DNA of 64,000 nt from Stenotrophomonas sp. WZN-1 (GCF_002192255.1 NZ_CP021768.1:700001-764000), one strand, 5' to 3'; counted from the first letter of the stretch, positions 32,634-45,286 are shown. Made by a program: numbers and translations. Notes: generated by a model not told the origin, from the letters alone.

Positions 32634-34474
32634 GCAAGGCCGGTCGCAACCGCCCGCGCAACGCCTTCAACCTGCGCCAGCGCCTGCGCTGGGTGGCGTT
32701 GGCGCTCGGCCTGTGCTCGGTGTCGCTGGTGGGGCGTGCGGCATACGTGCAGATCATCAACAGCGATTTCTACCAGCGCCAGGGCGAGGCCCGCTACCTG
32801 CGCGAGCTGCCGATCAAGACCTCGCGCGGCATGATCACCGACCGCAACGGCGAGCCGCTGGCGGTGTCCACGCCGGTCGCCTCGATCTGGGTCAACCCGC
32901 AGGACCTGCTGCGTTCGCCCGAGCGCATCCCGGAGCTGGCCCAGGCGGTCGGCATGTCGGTGGATGAGCTGAGCAGCCGCCTGTCGCAGAAGTCGGACAA
33001 GGAATTCATGTACCTGCGCCGCCGGATCAATCCGGACGAGGCAGAGAAGGTGGTCGCGCTGAAGATCCCGGGCGTGGCCGCGCAGCGCGAGTTCCGCCGC
33101 TTCTACCCGCAGGGTGAGGCGATGGCGCACGTGCTGGGCTTCACCAACATCGACGACCGCGGACAGGAAGGCCTGGAGCTGGCGTTCGACGAGTGGCTGC
33201 GCGGCAAGGCCGGTGCCAAGCGGGTGATCCGCAACCGCAAGGGCGAGACGGTCGAGAGCGATCTGCTGCGCGCCGCCGAGCCGGGCAAGGACCTGACCCT
33301 CAGCATCGACCGCCGCATCCAGTACCTGGCGTTCAAGGAACTGCGCAACGCGCTGGTGGCCAACAAGGCAGCCGGCGGTTCGATGGTGATCATGGACGTG
33401 ACCACCGGCGAGATCCTGGCCATGGTCAACCTGCCGACCTACAACCCGAATTCGCTGACCGGCGCGCTCCCCGATACGCGCCGCAACCGCGCGGTGACCG
33501 ACCTGGTCGAGCCGGGTTCGACGATGAAGCCGCTGACCATCGCCACCGCGCTGCAGGCCGGTGCGGTGACCAAGGACACCATCATCGACACCAACCCGGG
33601 CTACATGACCCTGGGCCGCTTCACCATCCGCGACGTGCCACGCAACAACGGCGTGCTGAACGTGACCGGCGTGATCACCCGCAGCTCGAACGTGGGTGCA
33701 GCCAAGGTCGCGGCCAAGATGCCGGACCAGACCTTCTATGACGGCGTGCGCCGCTTCGGCTATGGCTCGGCGCCGCACAGCGGTTTCCCGGGTGAATCGG
33801 CGGGTGTGGTGATGCGCCCGGCACGCTGGTCGGGCACCACCAAGACCACGATGTCCTATGGCTACGGCCTGTCGGTCACGCCGCTGCAGATCGCCACGGC
33901 GTACTCGGCGCTGGCCAACGGCGGCAAGTTGATCGCGCCGACCTTCGTCAAGGGCCAGCGCAATGAAGGCCAGCAGATCATCGACGAGAACGTCGCCCGG
34001 CAGGTGGTGGCGATGATGGAAACGGTGGTCACCCAGGGCGGCGCCAAGCAGGCGGCGGTGCTGGGTTACCGCGTGGCCGGCAAGACCGGTACCGCGCGCA
34101 AGGCCGGCCCGGGCGGCTATGAGCGCGGCCATTACAACGCGCTGTTCGCTGGCGTGGTGCCGGCCACCAACCCGCGTTTCGCCACCGTCATCGTCATCAA
34201 CGACCCGCAGGCCGGCAAGTTCTACGGTGGCCTGGTGTCGGCGCCGGTCTACCACAACGTGATGGAAGGCACCCTGCGCCTGATGGACGTGCCGCTGGAC
34301 GACCTGCAGTCGTGGCTGGCCGCACAGCAGTCGGGCAAGGTCGGCCATTCGGCGTCGATCCTGCCGGCGCCGCCGGCCGAAACCGCGCTGCCGGTCGATG
34401 CCGCTGCCGAATTCGATGCTGCGCTGCCGAGCGCGCAAGCCCAGACGCCGCCCGCTACGGGAGGCACGCAATGA
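32630..34474 (+). CDS. ftsI: Peptidoglycan transpeptidase FtsI (PBP3)
   Basis: Septal D,D-transpeptidase and beta-lactam target. 614 aa. A cytoplasmic tail and one membrane anchor (about 24-45), a pedestal domain starting [18 protein letters not shown], and a transpeptidase domain with STMK (catalytic Ser297), SSN (352-354) and KTGT (485-488). The C-terminus is an Ala/Pro-rich extension (about 575-614). Coupled to ftsL and murE by 4-bp overlaps. Confidence 0.96.
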   Translation: MSKAGRNRPRNAFNLRQRLRWVALALGLCSVSLVGRAAYVQIINSDFYQRQGEARYLRELPIKTSRGMITDRNGEPLAVSTPVASIWVNPQDLLRSPERIPELAQAVGMSVDELSSRLSQKSDKEFMYLRRRINPDEAEKVVALKIPGVAAQREFRRFYPQGEAMAHVLGFTNIDDRGQEGLELAFDEWLRGKAGAKRVIRNRKGETVESDLLRAAEPGKDLTLSIDRRIQYLAFKELRNALVANKAAGGSMVIMDVTTGEILAMVNLPTYNPNSLTGALPDTRRNRAVTDLVEPGSTMKPLTIATALQAGAVTKDTIIDTNPGYMTLGRFTIRDVPRNNGVLNVTGVITRSSNVGAAKVAAKMPDQTFYDGVRRFGYGSAPHSGFPGESAGVVMRPARWSGTTKTTMSYGYGLSVTPLQIATAYSALANGGKLIAPTFVKGQRNEGQQIIDENVARQVVAMMETVVTQGGAKQAAVLGYRVAGKTGTARKAGPGGYERGHYNALFAGVVPATNPRFATVIVINDPQAGKFYGGLVSAPVYHNVMEGTLRLMDVPLDDLQSWLAAQQSGKVGHSASILPAPPAETALPVDAAAEFDAALPSAQAQTPPATGGTQ

Positions 34475-35979
34475 GTCCTTCGATGTTGCTTTCGCAGTTG
34501 CTCCCGGATGTGGCCCTGGCGGGCCACGATCCCGTTCTGACCGGCCTGGTGCTGGACAGCCGCGCCGTGCGCCCAGGCAATGCCTTCGTCGCCATCGCCG
34601 GTTTCGGCGCGCATGGCCTGGGCTTTGTCGAGCAGGCCCGTGCGGCCGGCGCCAGCGCCATCCTGTTCGAGCCGCCGGCACCGGCCGACCTGCCGGCACC
34701 GGGCGATGCGATCGCCGTGCCGGGCCTGCGCGCACGCATGGGTGCGATGGCCGACCAGTTCCATGGCGCGCCGTCGCGGGCGATGGCGATGGTGGGCGTC
34801 ACCGGCACCAACGGCAAGACCTCCACCGTGCAGCTGCTGGCCCAGGCCTGGCACCTGCTCGGAACGCCCAGTGGCAGTATCGGCACCTTGGGCGCCGGAC
34901 TTTATGGTTCGGTCGAGCCGACCGGCTTCACCACGCCGCTGGTGCTGCAGATGCATGCGCTGCTGGCGCAGCTGCGCGATGCCGGTGCGCGCGCGGTGGC
35001 GATGGAAGTCAGCTCGCACGCGCTGGACCAGGGCCGCGTGGATGCCGTGCACTACGACGTGGCGGTGTTCACCAACCTCACCCGCGACCATCTGGATTAC
35101 CACGGCGACATGGCCAGCTATGGCGCGGCCAAGGCGCGGCTGTTCCATCGCCCGGGCCTGAAGGCGGCGGTGATCAATCTTGACGACGCGTTCGGTCGCC
35201 AGCTGTTCGCTGGCTTGCCGGCCGGCGTGCAGCCGATCGGCCTGAGCTCGCGCGATGCCAGCGACGCCAGCGTGCGCGCCGAGGCGCTGCAGCTGGACGG
35301 CCGTGGCATCGCCTTCGAACTGGTCATCGATGGCCAGCGCGCAGCGGTGCAGTCGCCGCTGCTGGGCCGCTTCAACGTGGACAACCTGCTGGCCGTGGCC
35401 GGCACCCTGCACGCGCAGGGCCAGCCGCTGCCGCGCATCGCCGAAGTGCTGTCGGCACTGCAGCCGATCCGTGGCCGCATGAACCGCCTGGGGGGTGAAG
35501 ACGGCCTGCCGACCGTGGTGGTCGACTACGCGCACACCCCGGACGCGCTGGAACAGGCGCTGGACAGCCTGCATGGCCACCTGCACGGCGCGCTGTTCTG
35601 CGTGTTCGGCTGCGGTGGCGAGCGCGATACCGGCAAGCGCCCGCAGATGGCGGCGATCGCCGAGCGCCTTGCCAACCAGGTCATCGTCACCGACGACAAC
35701 CCGCGTGGCGAGGATGGCGACGTGATCGTGGCCGACATCCTGGCCGGCTTCCAGAACGCCGATGCCGTGACCGTGCAGCGCAGCCGCGCGCGTGCAATCG
35801 GCCTGGCGGTGAAGCGTGCCGGCGCCGGCGACATCATCCTGATCGCCGGCAAGGGCCACGAACCGTACCAGGAAGTGAATGGCGTTCGCCATGACTTCGA
35901 CGACACCGAAGTGGCCGCTGCCGCACTGGCTGCCAAGGCCGGTGTCCTGGCTGCGCAGGCCGGGGAGGGCATCGCATGA
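34471..35979 (+). CDS. murE: UDP-MurNAc-L-Ala-D-Glu:meso-diaminopimelate ligase
   Basis: Adds the third stem-peptide residue. 502 aa. P-loop GTNGKTST (112-119), [24 protein letters not shown] with the carbamylated-Lys region, and the DNPR motif (409-412) that selects meso-diaminopimelate over lysine. The open frame starts 53 codons earlier within ftsI; ATG 34471 in the ATGA overlap is the real start. Ends with an ATGA overlap into murF. Confidence 0.96.
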   Translation: MSPSMLLSQLLPDVALAGHDPVLTGLVLDSRAVRPGNAFVAIAGFGAHGLGFVEQARAAGASAILFEPPAPADLPAPGDAIAVPGLRARMGAMADQFHGAPSRAMAMVGVTGTNGKTSTVQLLAQAWHLLGTPSGSIGTLGAGLYGSVEPTGFTTPLVLQMHALLAQLRDAGARAVAMEVSSHALDQGRVDAVHYDVAVFTNLTRDHLDYHGDMASYGAAKARLFHRPGLKAAVINLDDAFGRQLFAGLPAGVQPIGLSSRDASDASVRAEALQLDGRGIAFELVIDGQRAAVQSPLLGRFNVDNLLAVAGTLHAQGQPLPRIAEVLSALQPIRGRMNRLGGEDGLPTVVVDYAHTPDALEQALDSLHGHLHGALFCVFGCGGERDTGKRPQMAAIAERLANQVIVTDDNPRGEDGDVIVADILAGFQNADAVTVQRSRARAIGLAVKRAGAGDIILIAGKGHEPYQEVNGVRHDFDDTEVAAAALAAKAGVLAAQAGEGIA

Positions 35980-37370
35980 AGCGCACCCTGCTTTCGCTGA
36001 TCGCGCACTGGGCCGGCGGCGAGATCCATGGCGATGATCTGGCCATCGATGCGGTCAGCAATGACACCCGTAACCTGGGCCCGGGCAGCCTGTATGTGGC
36101 GCTGCGCGGCGAGCGTTTCGACGGCCATGACTTCGCCGCCGACGCGCAGGCGCGCGGTGCCAGCGCGCTGCTGGTCGAGCGCCTGCTGCCGATCGAACTG
36201 CCGCAGGTGCTGGTGGCCGACAGCGAACTGGCGCTGGCGAAGATCGCCACCGGCATGCAGCGCGACCGCGATACCGAGGTGTTCGCGATCACCGGCAGCA
36301 ATGGCAAGACCAGCGTGAAGAGCCTGCTGCTGTCGATCCTGCAGCAGGTGGCCCAGCACGCGCACAAGGTGGTCTACGCCAACCCAGGCAACCGCAACAA
36401 CGAGATCGGCCTGCCGCTGGCGGTGATCGATGCCCCGGAAGATGCCGATTACGCCGTCTACGAGATGGGCGCCGGCAAGCCGGGCGACATCGCCTACCTG
36501 ACCGACATCGCCCGCCCGCGCTATGCACTGGTCAACAATATCGCTCCGGCGCACCTGGAACGCATGGGCAGCCTGCTCGGCGTGGCAGTGACCAAGGGTG
36601 CGATCTATGCCGCGCTGCCGGCCGATGGCGTGGCGGTGATCAACGCCGACGACGCCTATGGCCGCTGGTTCGAACAGCATTTCATCAGCACCCCGGCGCG
36701 CTGCCGCGTGCTGCGTTATGGCCTGGAACACTCGGCGGACGTGAGCGCGCGCGACATCCGCGCCGGTGCGCAGGGCAGCCAGTTCACCCTGGTCACGCCT
36801 GCTGGCGAAGCCCGCGTGGTGCTGGGCCTGCCGGGGCGCCACAACGTCAGCAATGCGCTGGCCGCTGCCAGCCTGGCGCTTGCCGCCGGTATCGACCTGG
36901 CGCTGATCGCGGCCGGCCTGGCCGAAGCGCAGCCGGTGCCGGGTCGCCAGATTGCCCATCAGCTGCGCAACGGCGCGGTGCTGGTGGACGACAGCTACAA
37001 CGCCAACCCGGGTTCGCTGGCGGCCGCCATCGATGCCCTGGCCGCCGCCCCGGAAGAGGGCTGGCTGGTGCTGGGCGACATGCGTGAGCTGGGCCCGGAC
37101 GCCGAGGCGCTGCATGCGCAGGCCGGTCTCCGCGCACGCGCCGCTGGCCTCAAGCGCCTGTATGCGCTGGGCCCGCTCAGCGCCGCGGCCGCAACCGCCT
37201 TCGGTGACGGTGGTCGCCATTTCGCTACCCATGGTGCGCTGTCACAGGCGCTGCAGGACGAGTTGCACGCTGGTGTGCGCTGCCTGGTCAAGGGTTCCCG
37301 TGGCAGTGCCATGGACCTGATCGTCAAAGCGCTGCTGGCGCAAGGAGAGGAATCCCCGCATGTTGTATGA
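35976..37370 (+). CDS. murF: UDP-MurNAc-tripeptide:D-Ala-D-Ala ligase
   Basis: Adds D-Ala-D-Ala to complete the cytoplasmic precursor. 464 aa. P-loop GSNGKTSVK (107-115), [25 protein letters not shown], and C-terminal [15 protein letters not shown] and LGDMRELG. The 3' end overlaps mraY by 11 bp. Its substrate dipeptide comes from DdlB, encoded further down the cluster. Confidence 0.96.
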   Translation: MKRTLLSLIAHWAGGEIHGDDLAIDAVSNDTRNLGPGSLYVALRGERFDGHDFAADAQARGASALLVERLLPIELPQVLVADSELALAKIATGMQRDRDTEVFAITGSNGKTSVKSLLLSILQQVAQHAHKVVYANPGNRNNEIGLPLAVIDAPEDADYAVYEMGAGKPGDIAYLTDIARPRYALVNNIAPAHLERMGSLLGVAVTKGAIYAALPADGVAVINADDAYGRWFEQHFISTPARCRVLRYGLEHSADVSARDIRAGAQGSQFTLVTPAGEARVVLGLPGRHNVSNALAAASLALAAGIDLALIAAGLAEAQPVPGRQIAHQLRNGAVLVDDSYNANPGSLAAAIDALAAAPEEGWLVLGDMRELGPDAEALHAQAGLRARAAGLKRLYALGPLSAAAATAFGDGGRHFATHGALSQALQDELHAGVRCLVKGSRGSAMDLIVKALLAQGEESPHVV

Positions 37371-38445
37371 ACTGGCTCGATGGTTGCAGCAGTTGGAGAG
37401 CCTGTTCGGGCTGTTCAACTACCAGACGTTCCGCGCCATCCTTGCCGCGCTGACGGCCCTGTTCCTGTCGCTGTGGCTCGGCCCGGCGATGATCCGCAAG
37501 CTTGCCCAGTTCAAGGGCGGCCAGCCGATCCGCAAGGACGGTCCGCAGACCCATTTCTCCAAGGCCGGCACGCCGACCATGGGCGGTTCGCTGATCCTGC
37601 TCACCATCACCCTGTCGGTGCTGATGTGGGCCGACCTGCGCAACCGCTACGTATGGCTGGTGCTGGCGGTGATGCTGTGCTTCGGCGCCATCGGCTGGTA
37701 TGACGACTGGATCAAGATCGTCCGCCGCGACCCGAATGGCCTGAAGTCGCGCTGGAAGTACCTGCTGCAGTCGATCTTCGGCCTGGCCGCGGGCCTGTTC
37801 CTGTTCTACACGGCCGACGTGCCGGCAGCGCTGACCTTCTACATCCCGATGTTCAAGTCGATCGCGCTGCCGCTGGCCGGCATCGGCTTCGTTGCCATCG
37901 CCTACTTCTGGATCGTCGGTTTCTCCAACGCGGTGAACCTGACCGACGGCCTGGACGGCCTGGCGATCATGCCGACCGTGCTGGTGGCCTGCGCGCTGGG
38001 CGTGTTCGCCTATGCCTCGGGCAACGTGGTGTTCGCCAACTACCTGCAGATTCCGCAGATTCCGGGCGCCGGCGAACTGGTCATCATCTGCGCGGCCATC
38101 GCCGGTGCGGGCCTCGGTTTCCTGTGGTTCAACACCTATCCGGCCATGGTCTTCATGGGCGACATCGGCGCGCTGGCGCTGGGTGCGGTGCTGGGCACGA
38201 TCGCGGTGATCACCCGCCAGGAGCTGGTGCTGGTGATCATGGGCGGCGTGTTCGTCATCGAAACGCTGTCGGTGATGATCCAGGTGGCTTCGTTCAAGCT
38301 GACCGGCAAGCGCGTGTTCCGCATGGCGCCGATCCACCACCATTTCGAACTTAAGGGCTGGCCGGAGCCGCGCGTCATCGTGCGCTTCTGGATCATCTCC
38401 GTCGTGCTCGTGCTGATCGGCCTGGCCACGTTGAAGGTGCGCTGA
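37360..38445 (+). CDS. mraY: Phospho-MurNAc-pentapeptide transferase MraY
   Basis: Transfers phospho-MurNAc-pentapeptide to undecaprenyl phosphate to make lipid I. 361 aa, about ten membrane helices. Motifs: [21 protein letters not shown] (Mg/Asp site), [14 protein letters not shown] with its aspartates, and [14 protein letters not shown] near the C-terminus. ftsW follows after a single base; the murD gene usual at this position is missing. Confidence 0.96.
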   Translation: MLYELARWLQQLESLFGLFNYQTFRAILAALTALFLSLWLGPAMIRKLAQFKGGQPIRKDGPQTHFSKAGTPTMGGSLILLTITLSVLMWADLRNRYVWLVLAVMLCFGAIGWYDDWIKIVRRDPNGLKSRWKYLLQSIFGLAAGLFLFYTADVPAALTFYIPMFKSIALPLAGIGFVAIAYFWIVGFSNAVNLTDGLDGLAIMPTVLVACALGVFAYASGNVVFANYLQIPQIPGAGELVIICAAIAGAGLGFLWFNTYPAMVFMGDIGALALGAVLGTIAVITRQELVLVIMGGVFVIETLSVMIQVASFKLTGKRVFRMAPIHHHFELKGWPEPRVIVRFWIISVVLVLIGLATLKVR

Positions 38446-38446
38446 G

Positions 38447-39772
38447 ATGAACGACCTGTCCCGCCAGGCAACACGCCTTGAAGCCATCGAAGGCAGCTAC
38501 GACAAGTGGCTGCTGGGCGCGATCATCGCGCTCACTGGTGTCGGCGTGGTGATGGTGGCATCCAGCTCGATCGCACTGATGAGCAGCCCGTTCTACTACC
38601 TCAACCGCCACCTGATCTTCCTGGCGGTGGGTATCGTGCTGGCGGTCATCGCTGCCCGCACCGAGCTGAAGTCCATCGAGCAGTACAACCAGATGCTGCT
38701 GCTGGGCTGCTTCGTGCTGCTGCTGGCGGTGTTCGCGCCGGGCCTGGGCAGCACGGTCAACGGCGCACGCCGCTGGATCAACCTGGGCATTTCCAAGTTC
38801 CAGACGGTCGAGGCGGTGAAGGTGCTGTACATCGTCTGGCTGTCCAGCTACCTGGTGCGCTTCCGCGACGAGGTCAATGCGACCTGGCCGGCGATGCTCA
38901 AGCCGCTGGGCGTGGCCGGCGCGCTGGTGGTGCTGCTGCTGCTGCAGCCGGACTTCGGTTCTTCGACCCTGCTGCTGGCGATCACCGCCGGCATGCTGGT
39001 GCTGGGCGGGGTGAACATGCCGCGCATGTCGATGCCGGTGATCATCGGCCTGGTCGGCATGAGCGCGCTGGCGATCATCGAGCCCTACCGCATGCGCCGC
39101 ATCACCTCCTTCCTGGACCCGTGGGCCGACCAGCAGGGTGACGGCTACCAGCTGTCCAACGCGCTGATGGCGGTCGGCCGTGGCGAATGGACCGGCGTCG
39201 GCCTGGGCAATTCCGTGCAGAAGCTCTACTACCTGCCGGAAGCGCACACCGACTTCATCTTCTCGGTCACCGCCGAGGAATTCGGCTTCCTGGGTACCTG
39301 CGTGATCGTGGCGCTGTACGCGCTGCTGGTCGGCCGCACCTTCTGGCTGGGCATGCGCTGCGTGGAAATGAAGCGCCACTTCTCCGGCTACATCGCCTTT
39401 GGCATCGGCCTGTGGATCAGCATGCAGACCTTCGTCTCGATCGGCGTGAACCTGGGCATCCTGCCGACCAAGGGCCTGACCCTCCCGCTGATCTCCTCCG
39501 GCGGTTCGTCGGTGCTGATGACCTGCGTGGCGATGGGCCTGCTGCTGCGCGTGTCGTATGAACTCAAGCGCGCCGAGCGCCGCCAGGCCGTGCGCATCGG
39601 TGGCGCCGAAGACGCCGCTGCCGAGCCGATGGACGAGCCCGCCGCGCCGGTGGCTGCCAGCGTGCCGATGAGCGCCGAGCCGGTCGCATCCGCGTCCGCC
39701 GCAGCGAACACCGCACGTGGCACCAGCCGCCTGCAGTCGCGCATCGAACCGACCTTCGGGAGGCTGTCATGA
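38447..39772 (+). CDS. ftsW: Septal peptidoglycan glycosyltransferase FtsW
   Basis: SEDS-family lipid II polymerase working with FtsI. 441 aa, ten membrane helices between about residues 24 and 380. Motifs: [52 protein letters not shown] and [15 protein letters not shown]. The cytoplasmic C-terminal tail (about 385-441) is long and Ala/Pro/Glu-rich compared with E. coli FtsW. Overlaps murG by 4 bp. Confidence 0.95.
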   Translation: MNDLSRQATRLEAIEGSYDKWLLGAIIALTGVGVVMVASSSIALMSSPFYYLNRHLIFLAVGIVLAVIAARTELKSIEQYNQMLLLGCFVLLLAVFAPGLGSTVNGARRWINLGISKFQTVEAVKVLYIVWLSSYLVRFRDEVNATWPAMLKPLGVAGALVVLLLLQPDFGSSTLLLAITAGMLVLGGVNMPRMSMPVIIGLVGMSALAIIEPYRMRRITSFLDPWADQQGDGYQLSNALMAVGRGEWTGVGLGNSVQKLYYLPEAHTDFIFSVTAEEFGFLGTCVIVALYALLVGRTFWLGMRCVEMKRHFSGYIAFGIGLWISMQTFVSIGVNLGILPTKGLTLPLISSGGSSVLMTCVAMGLLLRVSYELKRAERRQAVRIGGAEDAAAEPMDEPAAPVAASVPMSAEPVASASAAANTARGTSRLQSRIEPTFGRLS

Positions 39773-40857
39773 GTGCAGCCATCGAGAGTGGGCGTCCGGT
39801 GATGATCCTGGCCGGTGGTACCGGCGGTCACATCTTCCCCGGCCTGGCGGTGGCCCGCGTGCTGCGCGAACGCGGCGTGCCGGTGGCCTGGATGGGCGCC
39901 GACGGCGCGATGGAAACCCGCCTGGTGCCGCAGCACGACATCACCATCGACACGCTGGCCATCACCGGCCTGCGTGGCAAGGGCAAGCTGGCCCTGCTGG
40001 CTGCACCGTGGCGGCTGATGCGCGCGCTGCGCGCGGCCGGCATGATCATCCGCAAGCGCCAGCCGCGTGCGGTGGTCGCCTTCGGTGGCTTCGCCTCCGG
40101 CCCCGGTGGCATGGCCACGCGCCTGCATGGCCTGCCGCTGATCGTGCATGAGCAGAACCGTGCACCGGGCCTGACCAACCGCATCCTGTCGCGCTATGCG
40201 CGCCGCCTGCTGACCGGTTTCCCGGGCACCTTCGCCAAGCGCGAGGAATTCGTCGGCAACCCGGTGCGCGCGGAAATCGCTGCCATCGTGCCGCCGGAAC
40301 AGCGCTTCGCCGGCCGCCAAGGCCCGCTGCGCGTGCTGGTGGTGGGCGGCAGCCAGGGCGCGCGTGCCCTCAATACCGGCGTGCCGCAGGCGATTGCCGC
40401 GCTGGGCGCCGACGTGCCGGTGCAGGTGCGCCACCAGAGCGGCGAGAAGATGCATGCCGAAGCGGTCGAGGCTTACGCCAAGGCCGGTGTGCAGGCTGAA
40501 ATCACCCCGTTCATCGCCGACATGGCCGAGGCCTTTGCCTGGGCCGACCTGGTCGTATGCCGCTCCGGCGCGTCCACGCTGGCCGAGCTGTGCGCGGTCG
40601 GTGTCGGCAGCGTGCTGGTGCCATTCCCTGCCGCCGTCGACGATCACCAGACCCGCAATGCGGAGTACCTGGTCGAGCGCGGCGCGGCGGTTTTGCTGAA
40701 GCAGGACGGAACGCTGGCCGACGGCATTGCCGCACTGCTGCGCGATCTGTCCGAAAATCCCGCCCGCCGCATGCAGATGGCGCAAGCCGCGCGTGCCCTG
40801 GTCAAGGTCGATGCCGCCGAGCGCATCGCCGATATCATTCTCGAGGAAGCTGTATGA
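39769..40857 (+). CDS. murG: UDP-GlcNAc:lipid I GlcNAc transferase MurG
   Basis: Makes lipid II at the inner face of the membrane. 362 aa, GT-B fold. The G loop [18 protein letters not shown] (about 13-30), [37 protein letters not shown] and [16 protein letters not shown] are all intact. 40 bp separate it from murC. Confidence 0.96.
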   Translation: MSAAIESGRPVMILAGGTGGHIFPGLAVARVLRERGVPVAWMGADGAMETRLVPQHDITIDTLAITGLRGKGKLALLAAPWRLMRALRAAGMIIRKRQPRAVVAFGGFASGPGGMATRLHGLPLIVHEQNRAPGLTNRILSRYARRLLTGFPGTFAKREEFVGNPVRAEIAAIVPPEQRFAGRQGPLRVLVVGGSQGARALNTGVPQAIAALGADVPVQVRHQSGEKMHAEAVEAYAKAGVQAEITPFIADMAEAFAWADLVVCRSGASTLAELCAVGVGSVLVPFPAAVDDHQTRNAEYLVERGAAVLLKQDGTLADGIAALLRDLSENPARRMQMAQAARALVKVDAAERIADIILEEAV

Positions 40858-40897
40858 AGAAGGCATGCCACCGCGCCTGCCCTGCGCGAGGCCGCGC

Positions 40898-42334
40898 ATG
40901 ATCCGTCGCCTGCACGACACCAACGACCTGGTGCGCGCGTTCCCGCGCGTGCATTTCGTCGGCATCGGCGGCACCGGCATGAGCGGTATCGCCGAAGTGA
41001 TGCTGACGCTGGGCTATGAAGTGTCCGGCTCGGACAATGCCGACAACGTGGCGACCCGCCGCCTGGCCAGCCTGGGTGCGCGCATCATGCGCGGCCACTC
41101 CGCGGCCAACGTGCTGGGCACCGACTGCGTGGTGGTCTCCAGTGCCATCCGCGAAGACAACCCGGAACTGATGGAAGCGCGCAGCCAGCGCATTCCGATC
41201 ATGCCGCGTGCGGCGATGCTGGCCGAGCTGATGCGCTTCCGCCGCGGCATCGCGGTGGCCGGTACCCATGGCAAGACCACCACCACCAGCCTGACCGCTG
41301 CGGTGCTGAGCGAAGGTGGCCTGGACCCGACGTTCGTGATCGGTGGCCAGCTGCTGGCTGCTGGTGCCAACGCCAAGCTGGGCGGTGGGCAGTGGCTGGT
41401 GGCCGAGGCCGATGAAAGCGATGGCAGCTTCCTGCGCCTGAACCCGTTGATGTCGATCATCACCAACATCGATGCGGATCATCTGGAGAACTACGGCAAC
41501 GATTTCGCCCGTGTGCAGGCGGCGTTCGCCGAGTTCCTGCAGCGCCTGCCGTTCTACGGCCTGGCGGTGCTGTGCATCGACGATCCGGAAGTGGCGGCAC
41601 TGGCCGCCAAGACCCCGCGCCACGTGATGAGCTACGGCATGAGCCCGCAGGCCGACGTGCGCGCCGAGAACGTGGTGCAGGAAGGCTCGCGCATGCGCTT
41701 CACCCTGCGCCTGCCGCAGGGCACCAGCCAGGAAGTGGTGCTGGCGCTGCCGGGCAAGCACAACGTACTCAACGCGCTGGCCGCCGCTGCGGTGGGCTGG
41801 CAGCTGGGCGTGGCACCGGACGCGATCGCACGCGCGCTGGAAGGCTTCGCCGGTGTCGGCCGTCGCTTCAACGATCTGGGCGAGGTGACCACCGCCAGCG
41901 GTGCCAAGGTCCGCATCATCGATGACTACGGTCATCACCCGAGCGAGCTGGAGGCCGTATTCGCTGCCGCCCGTGGTGGCTGGGCCGACAAGCGCCTGGT
42001 GGTGGCCTTCCAGCCGCATCGCTACAGCCGTACCCGCGACCAGTTCGACAAGTTCGCTGCGGTGCTGTCCAGCGTCGATGCACTGGTGCTGAGCGAGGTT
42101 TACCCGGCCGGTGAGGAACCGATTGCCGGCGCCGACTCGCATGCGCTGGCCCGTGCCATCCGTGCACGCGGCCGCAGCGAGCCGGTGGTGGTGGGCAAGG
42201 CCGCCGAGCTGGCCAGCGTGCTGCCGGACGTGCTGCAGGACGGTGACCTGCTGCTGATGATGGGTGCCGGCGACATCGGCGCGGTGGCCAGCCACATTGC
42301 GGTTGAAGGCTTCAAGGCGGAGGGCGAGGCGTGA
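40898..42334 (+). CDS. murC: UDP-N-acetylmuramate:L-alanine ligase
   Basis: Attaches the first residue of the stem peptide. 478 aa. N-terminal [17 protein letters not shown]-loop GTHGKTTTT (122-130), [21 protein letters not shown] and [13 protein letters not shown]. The frame is open 57 codons upstream inside murG; the ATG at 40898 is the family start. Ends in an overlap with ddlB. Confidence 0.96.
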   Translation: MIRRLHDTNDLVRAFPRVHFVGIGGTGMSGIAEVMLTLGYEVSGSDNADNVATRRLASLGARIMRGHSAANVLGTDCVVVSSAIREDNPELMEARSQRIPIMPRAAMLAELMRFRRGIAVAGTHGKTTTTSLTAAVLSEGGLDPTFVIGGQLLAAGANAKLGGGQWLVAEADESDGSFLRLNPLMSIITNIDADHLENYGNDFARVQAAFAEFLQRLPFYGLAVLCIDDPEVAALAAKTPRHVMSYGMSPQADVRAENVVQEGSRMRFTLRLPQGTSQEVVLALPGKHNVLNALAAAAVGWQLGVAPDAIARALEGFAGVGRRFNDLGEVTTASGAKVRIIDDYGHHPSELEAVFAAARGGWADKRLVVAFQPHRYSRTRDQFDKFAAVLSSVDALVLSEVYPAGEEPIAGADSHALARAIRARGRSEPVVVGKAAELASVLPDVLQDGDLLLMMGAGDIGAVASHIAVEGFKAEGEA

Positions 42335-43293
42335 GCGCGCTGACCTTCCCGCCGCCGCGCGTGACCGACCCGGCCGAGTTCGGCCGCGTCGCCGTGCTGC
42401 TGGGCGGCAGTTCCAGCGAACGCGAGGTGTCGCTGGATTCCGGCCGCAACGTGCTCGAGGCCCTGCAGTCGCGCGGCGTCGATGCGTTCGCGGTGGATGG
42501 CATTCCGGCGCTGGCCAGCGCGCTCGCCGCCGGTGGCATCGATCGCGTGTTCAACATCCTGCACGGCCACAACGGTGGCGGTGAGGACGGCATCGTGCAG
42601 GGCCTGATGGACGCCTTCGGCGTGCCGTACACCGGCTCGAACGTGCTGGGTTCGGCGCTGAGCATGGACAAGATCCGCACCAAGCAGGTGTGGTTGTCGC
42701 TGGGCCTGCCGACCCCGCAGTACCGCAAGGTCACCGCCGAGGACGTGCACGCCAATGCCGCCGAACTCGGCCTGCCGGTGGTGGTGAAGCCGGCCAACGA
42801 AGGCTCCAGCGTGGGCATCAGCCGGGTCACCGATGACGCCGGCCTGGATGAAGCGGTGGCCCTGGCCGCGCGCTACGACGGCCAACTGCTGATGGAGCAG
42901 ATGGTGGTCGGCGACGAACTGACCGTGGCCATCCTCGGCGACGTCGCACTGCCGTCGATCCGGATCGTGCCCAAGGGCCAGTGGTACGACTACAACGCCA
43001 AGTACATCGCCGAGGACACCCAGTACCTGTGCCCGGGCCTGGACGGTGACGACGAAGAAGAGATCCGCCGCATCGCGCTGGCCGCGTTCCGCGCCGCCGG
43101 CTGCCGCGGCTGGGGCCGCGTGGACGTGATGCGCGATCGCGCCAGCGGCCGTTTCTTCCTGCTGGAAGTGAACACCGCGCCGGGCATGACCAGTCATTCG
43201 CTGGTGCCCAAGGCGGCCCGCCAGGCCGGTATCGGTTTCGAGGAACTGGTGTGGCGCGTGCTGGAACAGACCCTGGAGGCCTCGCACGCATGA
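42331..43293 (+). CDS. ddlB: D-alanine:D-alanine ligase
   Basis: ATP-grasp enzyme supplying D-Ala-D-Ala to MurF. 320 aa. [19 protein letters not shown] (about 27-45), [53 protein letters not shown] and [15 protein letters not shown]. The Tyr of VPYTGS is the usual D-Ala-D-Ala type (not D-lactate). Overlaps ftsQ by 4 bp. Confidence 0.96.
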   Translation: MSALTFPPPRVTDPAEFGRVAVLLGGSSSEREVSLDSGRNVLEALQSRGVDAFAVDGIPALASALAAGGIDRVFNILHGHNGGGEDGIVQGLMDAFGVPYTGSNVLGSALSMDKIRTKQVWLSLGLPTPQYRKVTAEDVHANAAELGLPVVVKPANEGSSVGISRVTDDAGLDEAVALAARYDGQLLMEQMVVGDELTVAILGDVALPSIRIVPKGQWYDYNAKYIAEDTQYLCPGLDGDDEEEIRRIALAAFRAAGCRGWGRVDVMRDRASGRFFLLEVNTAPGMTSHSLVPKAARQAGIGFEELVWRVLEQTLEASHA

Positions 43294-44039
43294 ACGCGGT
43301 GCTGCGCATCTTCGTCTGGCTGTTGGCGCTGTCGGTGGTTGCACTGCCGGTGGTGGCCGTGGTCAATGGCTGGGTCGGCGCCGAGCGCTGGCCGCTGGCG
43401 AAGCTGCGCGTGCATGGTGAGTTCAAGCGGGTGCCGGCCGAACAGCTGCAGCAGGTGCTGCTGCCGTATGCGCGCGCCGGTTTCTTCGCGGTCAAGCTGC
43501 AGGACGCGCAGGACGCCCTGGAAAAGCTGCCGTGGGTGGAAAGCGCGCAGGTCCGCAAGCAGTGGCCCGACGTGCTGGAAGTGACCCTGGTCGAGCACAA
43601 GCCATTCGCACGCTGGGGCACCGACCGCCTGGTGTCCGAGCAGGGCAAGCTGTTCCCCACGCCGAAGAAACTGTCCGACCTGGCATTGCCCGAACTGGAT
43701 GGCCCGGACAGCCAGACCGCAGAAGTGATGAAGCTGTACAGCGACTCGCGTGCATTGTTCGCACCGGCCGGCGTCGATGTGCGCCGGGTGACGATGGATG
43801 CACGCGGCAGCTGGTCGCTGGTGCTGAGCAACGGCACCGAAGTGGTGGTCGGCCGCGACGACGCGCGCTCGCGCATGCAGCGCTTCGTCAAGGTACTGCC
43901 GCAGCTCAATCGCCAGGACGCGCCGATCGAGCGCGCCGACCTCCGTTACACCAATGGTTTCACGCTGAGCTGGGGTACCCCGGCCACGCCGGCGAAAACG
44001 CCGGCGACCCCGGCCAGAAGCACGCAGGAAAGGACATGA
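43290..44039 (+). CDS. ftsQ: Cell division protein FtsQ
   Basis: 249-aa bitopic divisome protein linking early and late components. One membrane helix (about 6-25), a POTRA domain ([19 protein letters not shown], about 35-103) and a beta domain (about 105-225), [19 protein letters not shown] and W-G motif [16 protein letters not shown]. An unusual tail [15 protein letters not shown] repeats a TPA unit. ATG 43290 overlaps ddlB; the frame opens 13 codons earlier. Confidence 0.93.
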   Translation: MNAVLRIFVWLLALSVVALPVVAVVNGWVGAERWPLAKLRVHGEFKRVPAEQLQQVLLPYARAGFFAVKLQDAQDALEKLPWVESAQVRKQWPDVLEVTLVEHKPFARWGTDRLVSEQGKLFPTPKKLSDLALPELDGPDSQTAEVMKLYSDSRALFAPAGVDVRRVTMDARGSWSLVLSNGTEVVVGRDDARSRMQRFVKVLPQLNRQDAPIERADLRYTNGFTLSWGTPATPAKTPATPARSTQERT

Positions 44040-45271
44040 ATCGCAAGGGTGACAAATCGCTGATCGTTGGCCTGGACATCGGCACCTCCAAGGTGGTGGC
44101 GCTGGTGGGCGAGTATTCGCCGGGCAACCCGATCGAAGTGATCGGCATCGGCTCGCACGAATCGCGCGGGCTGAAGCGTGGCGTGGTGGTGGACATCGAA
44201 TCGACCGTGCAGTCGATCCAGCGCGCGGTGGAAGAAGCCGAGCTGATGGCCGGCTGCGAGATCCGCTCGGTGTACGCCTCGATCTCCGGTAACCACGTGC
44301 AGTGCAAGAACTCGCCGGGCATCGTGCCGATCCGCGACGGTGAAGTGACCTGGGGCGACCTGGATCGCGTGCTCGACGCGGCCAAGGCGGTGGCGATCCC
44401 GGCCGACCAGAAGATCCTGCACGCGATCCCGCGCGAGTACGTGCTGGACGATTCGCAGGAAGGCATCCGCAATCCGGTTGGCATGACCGGCGTGCGCCTG
44501 GAAGTGCATGCGCACCTGGTGGTGTGCGCGCAGTCGGCCGCGGCCAACATCAGCAAGTGCGTGCAGCGCTGCGGCCTGCAGGTGGACGACCTGGTGCTGT
44601 CCTCGCTGGCCTCCAGCGTGGCGGTGCTGACCGCCGACGAGCGCGAGCTGGGCGTGGTGCTGGTCGACATGGGCGCCGGCACCACCGACATCGCCGTGTT
44701 CGTGCAGGGCGCGATCTGCCACACCGCCTCGCTGCCGATCGCCGGCGACCACGTGACCAACGACATCGCGCACATGCTGCGCACGCCGACCCCGGAAGCC
44801 GAGCAGATCAAGGTGCGCTATGCCTGCGCCCTGGCCCAGCTGGCCACGGCCGAGGAAAGCATCCAGGTGCCGTCGGTGGGCGACCGCCCGCCGCGCCGCA
44901 TGCCGCGCCATTCGCTGGCGCAGGCCGTGCAGGGCCGCTACGAGGAAATCTTCGAGATGGTGCAGGCCGAACTGCGCCGTTCCGGCTTCGAGGAACTGGT
45001 GCGCGCCGGCATGGTGCTGACCGGTGGCGCTTCGAAGATGGAAGGCGTGGTCGAACTGGCCGAGGAGATGCTGCAGATGCCGGTGCGCGTGGGTATCCCG
45101 CAGCACGTCACCGGCCTGGGCGAAGTGGTCGGCAACCCGGTGCACGCCACCGGCGTGGGCCTGCTGCTGATGGGCAGCCAGATCGAGCACCCGCGGCGGC
45201 CGTCGCTGCCGACCGGGCGCGCTGGGAGCATGTTCAAGAAACTCAAGACCTGGTTCCGCGGCGAGTTCTGA
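44036..45271 (+). CDS. ftsA: Cell division protein FtsA
   Basis: Actin-like ATPase that tethers FtsZ to the membrane. 411 aa. LIVGLDIGTSKVVALVGEY (about 8-26), KRGVVVDIESTVQSI, the 1C domain, VLVDMGAGTTDIAVF (phosphate 2), VLTGGASKMEGVVELAEEML, and the amphipathic C-terminal membrane-targeting helix FKKLKTWFRGEF. The ribosome site AAAGGA overlaps the ftsQ end. Confidence 0.96.
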   Translation: MNRKGDKSLIVGLDIGTSKVVALVGEYSPGNPIEVIGIGSHESRGLKRGVVVDIESTVQSIQRAVEEAELMAGCEIRSVYASISGNHVQCKNSPGIVPIRDGEVTWGDLDRVLDAAKAVAIPADQKILHAIPREYVLDDSQEGIRNPVGMTGVRLEVHAHLVVCAQSAAANISKCVQRCGLQVDDLVLSSLASSVAVLTADERELGVVLVDMGAGTTDIAVFVQGAICHTASLPIAGDHVTNDIAHMLRTPTPEAEQIKVRYACALAQLATAEESIQVPSVGDRPPRRMPRHSLAQAVQGRYEEIFEMVQAELRRSGFEELVRAGMVLTGGASKMEGVVELAEEMLQMPVRVGIPQHVTGLGEVVGNPVHATGVGLLLMGSQIEHPRRPSLPTGRAGSMFKKLKTWFRGEF

Positions 45272-45286
45272 CGCGGAACCCGTAAA

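Noticed and set aside
40727..40897. Upstream extension of murC
   Set aside because: These codons overlap murG in another frame. MurC homology starts at ATG 40898.
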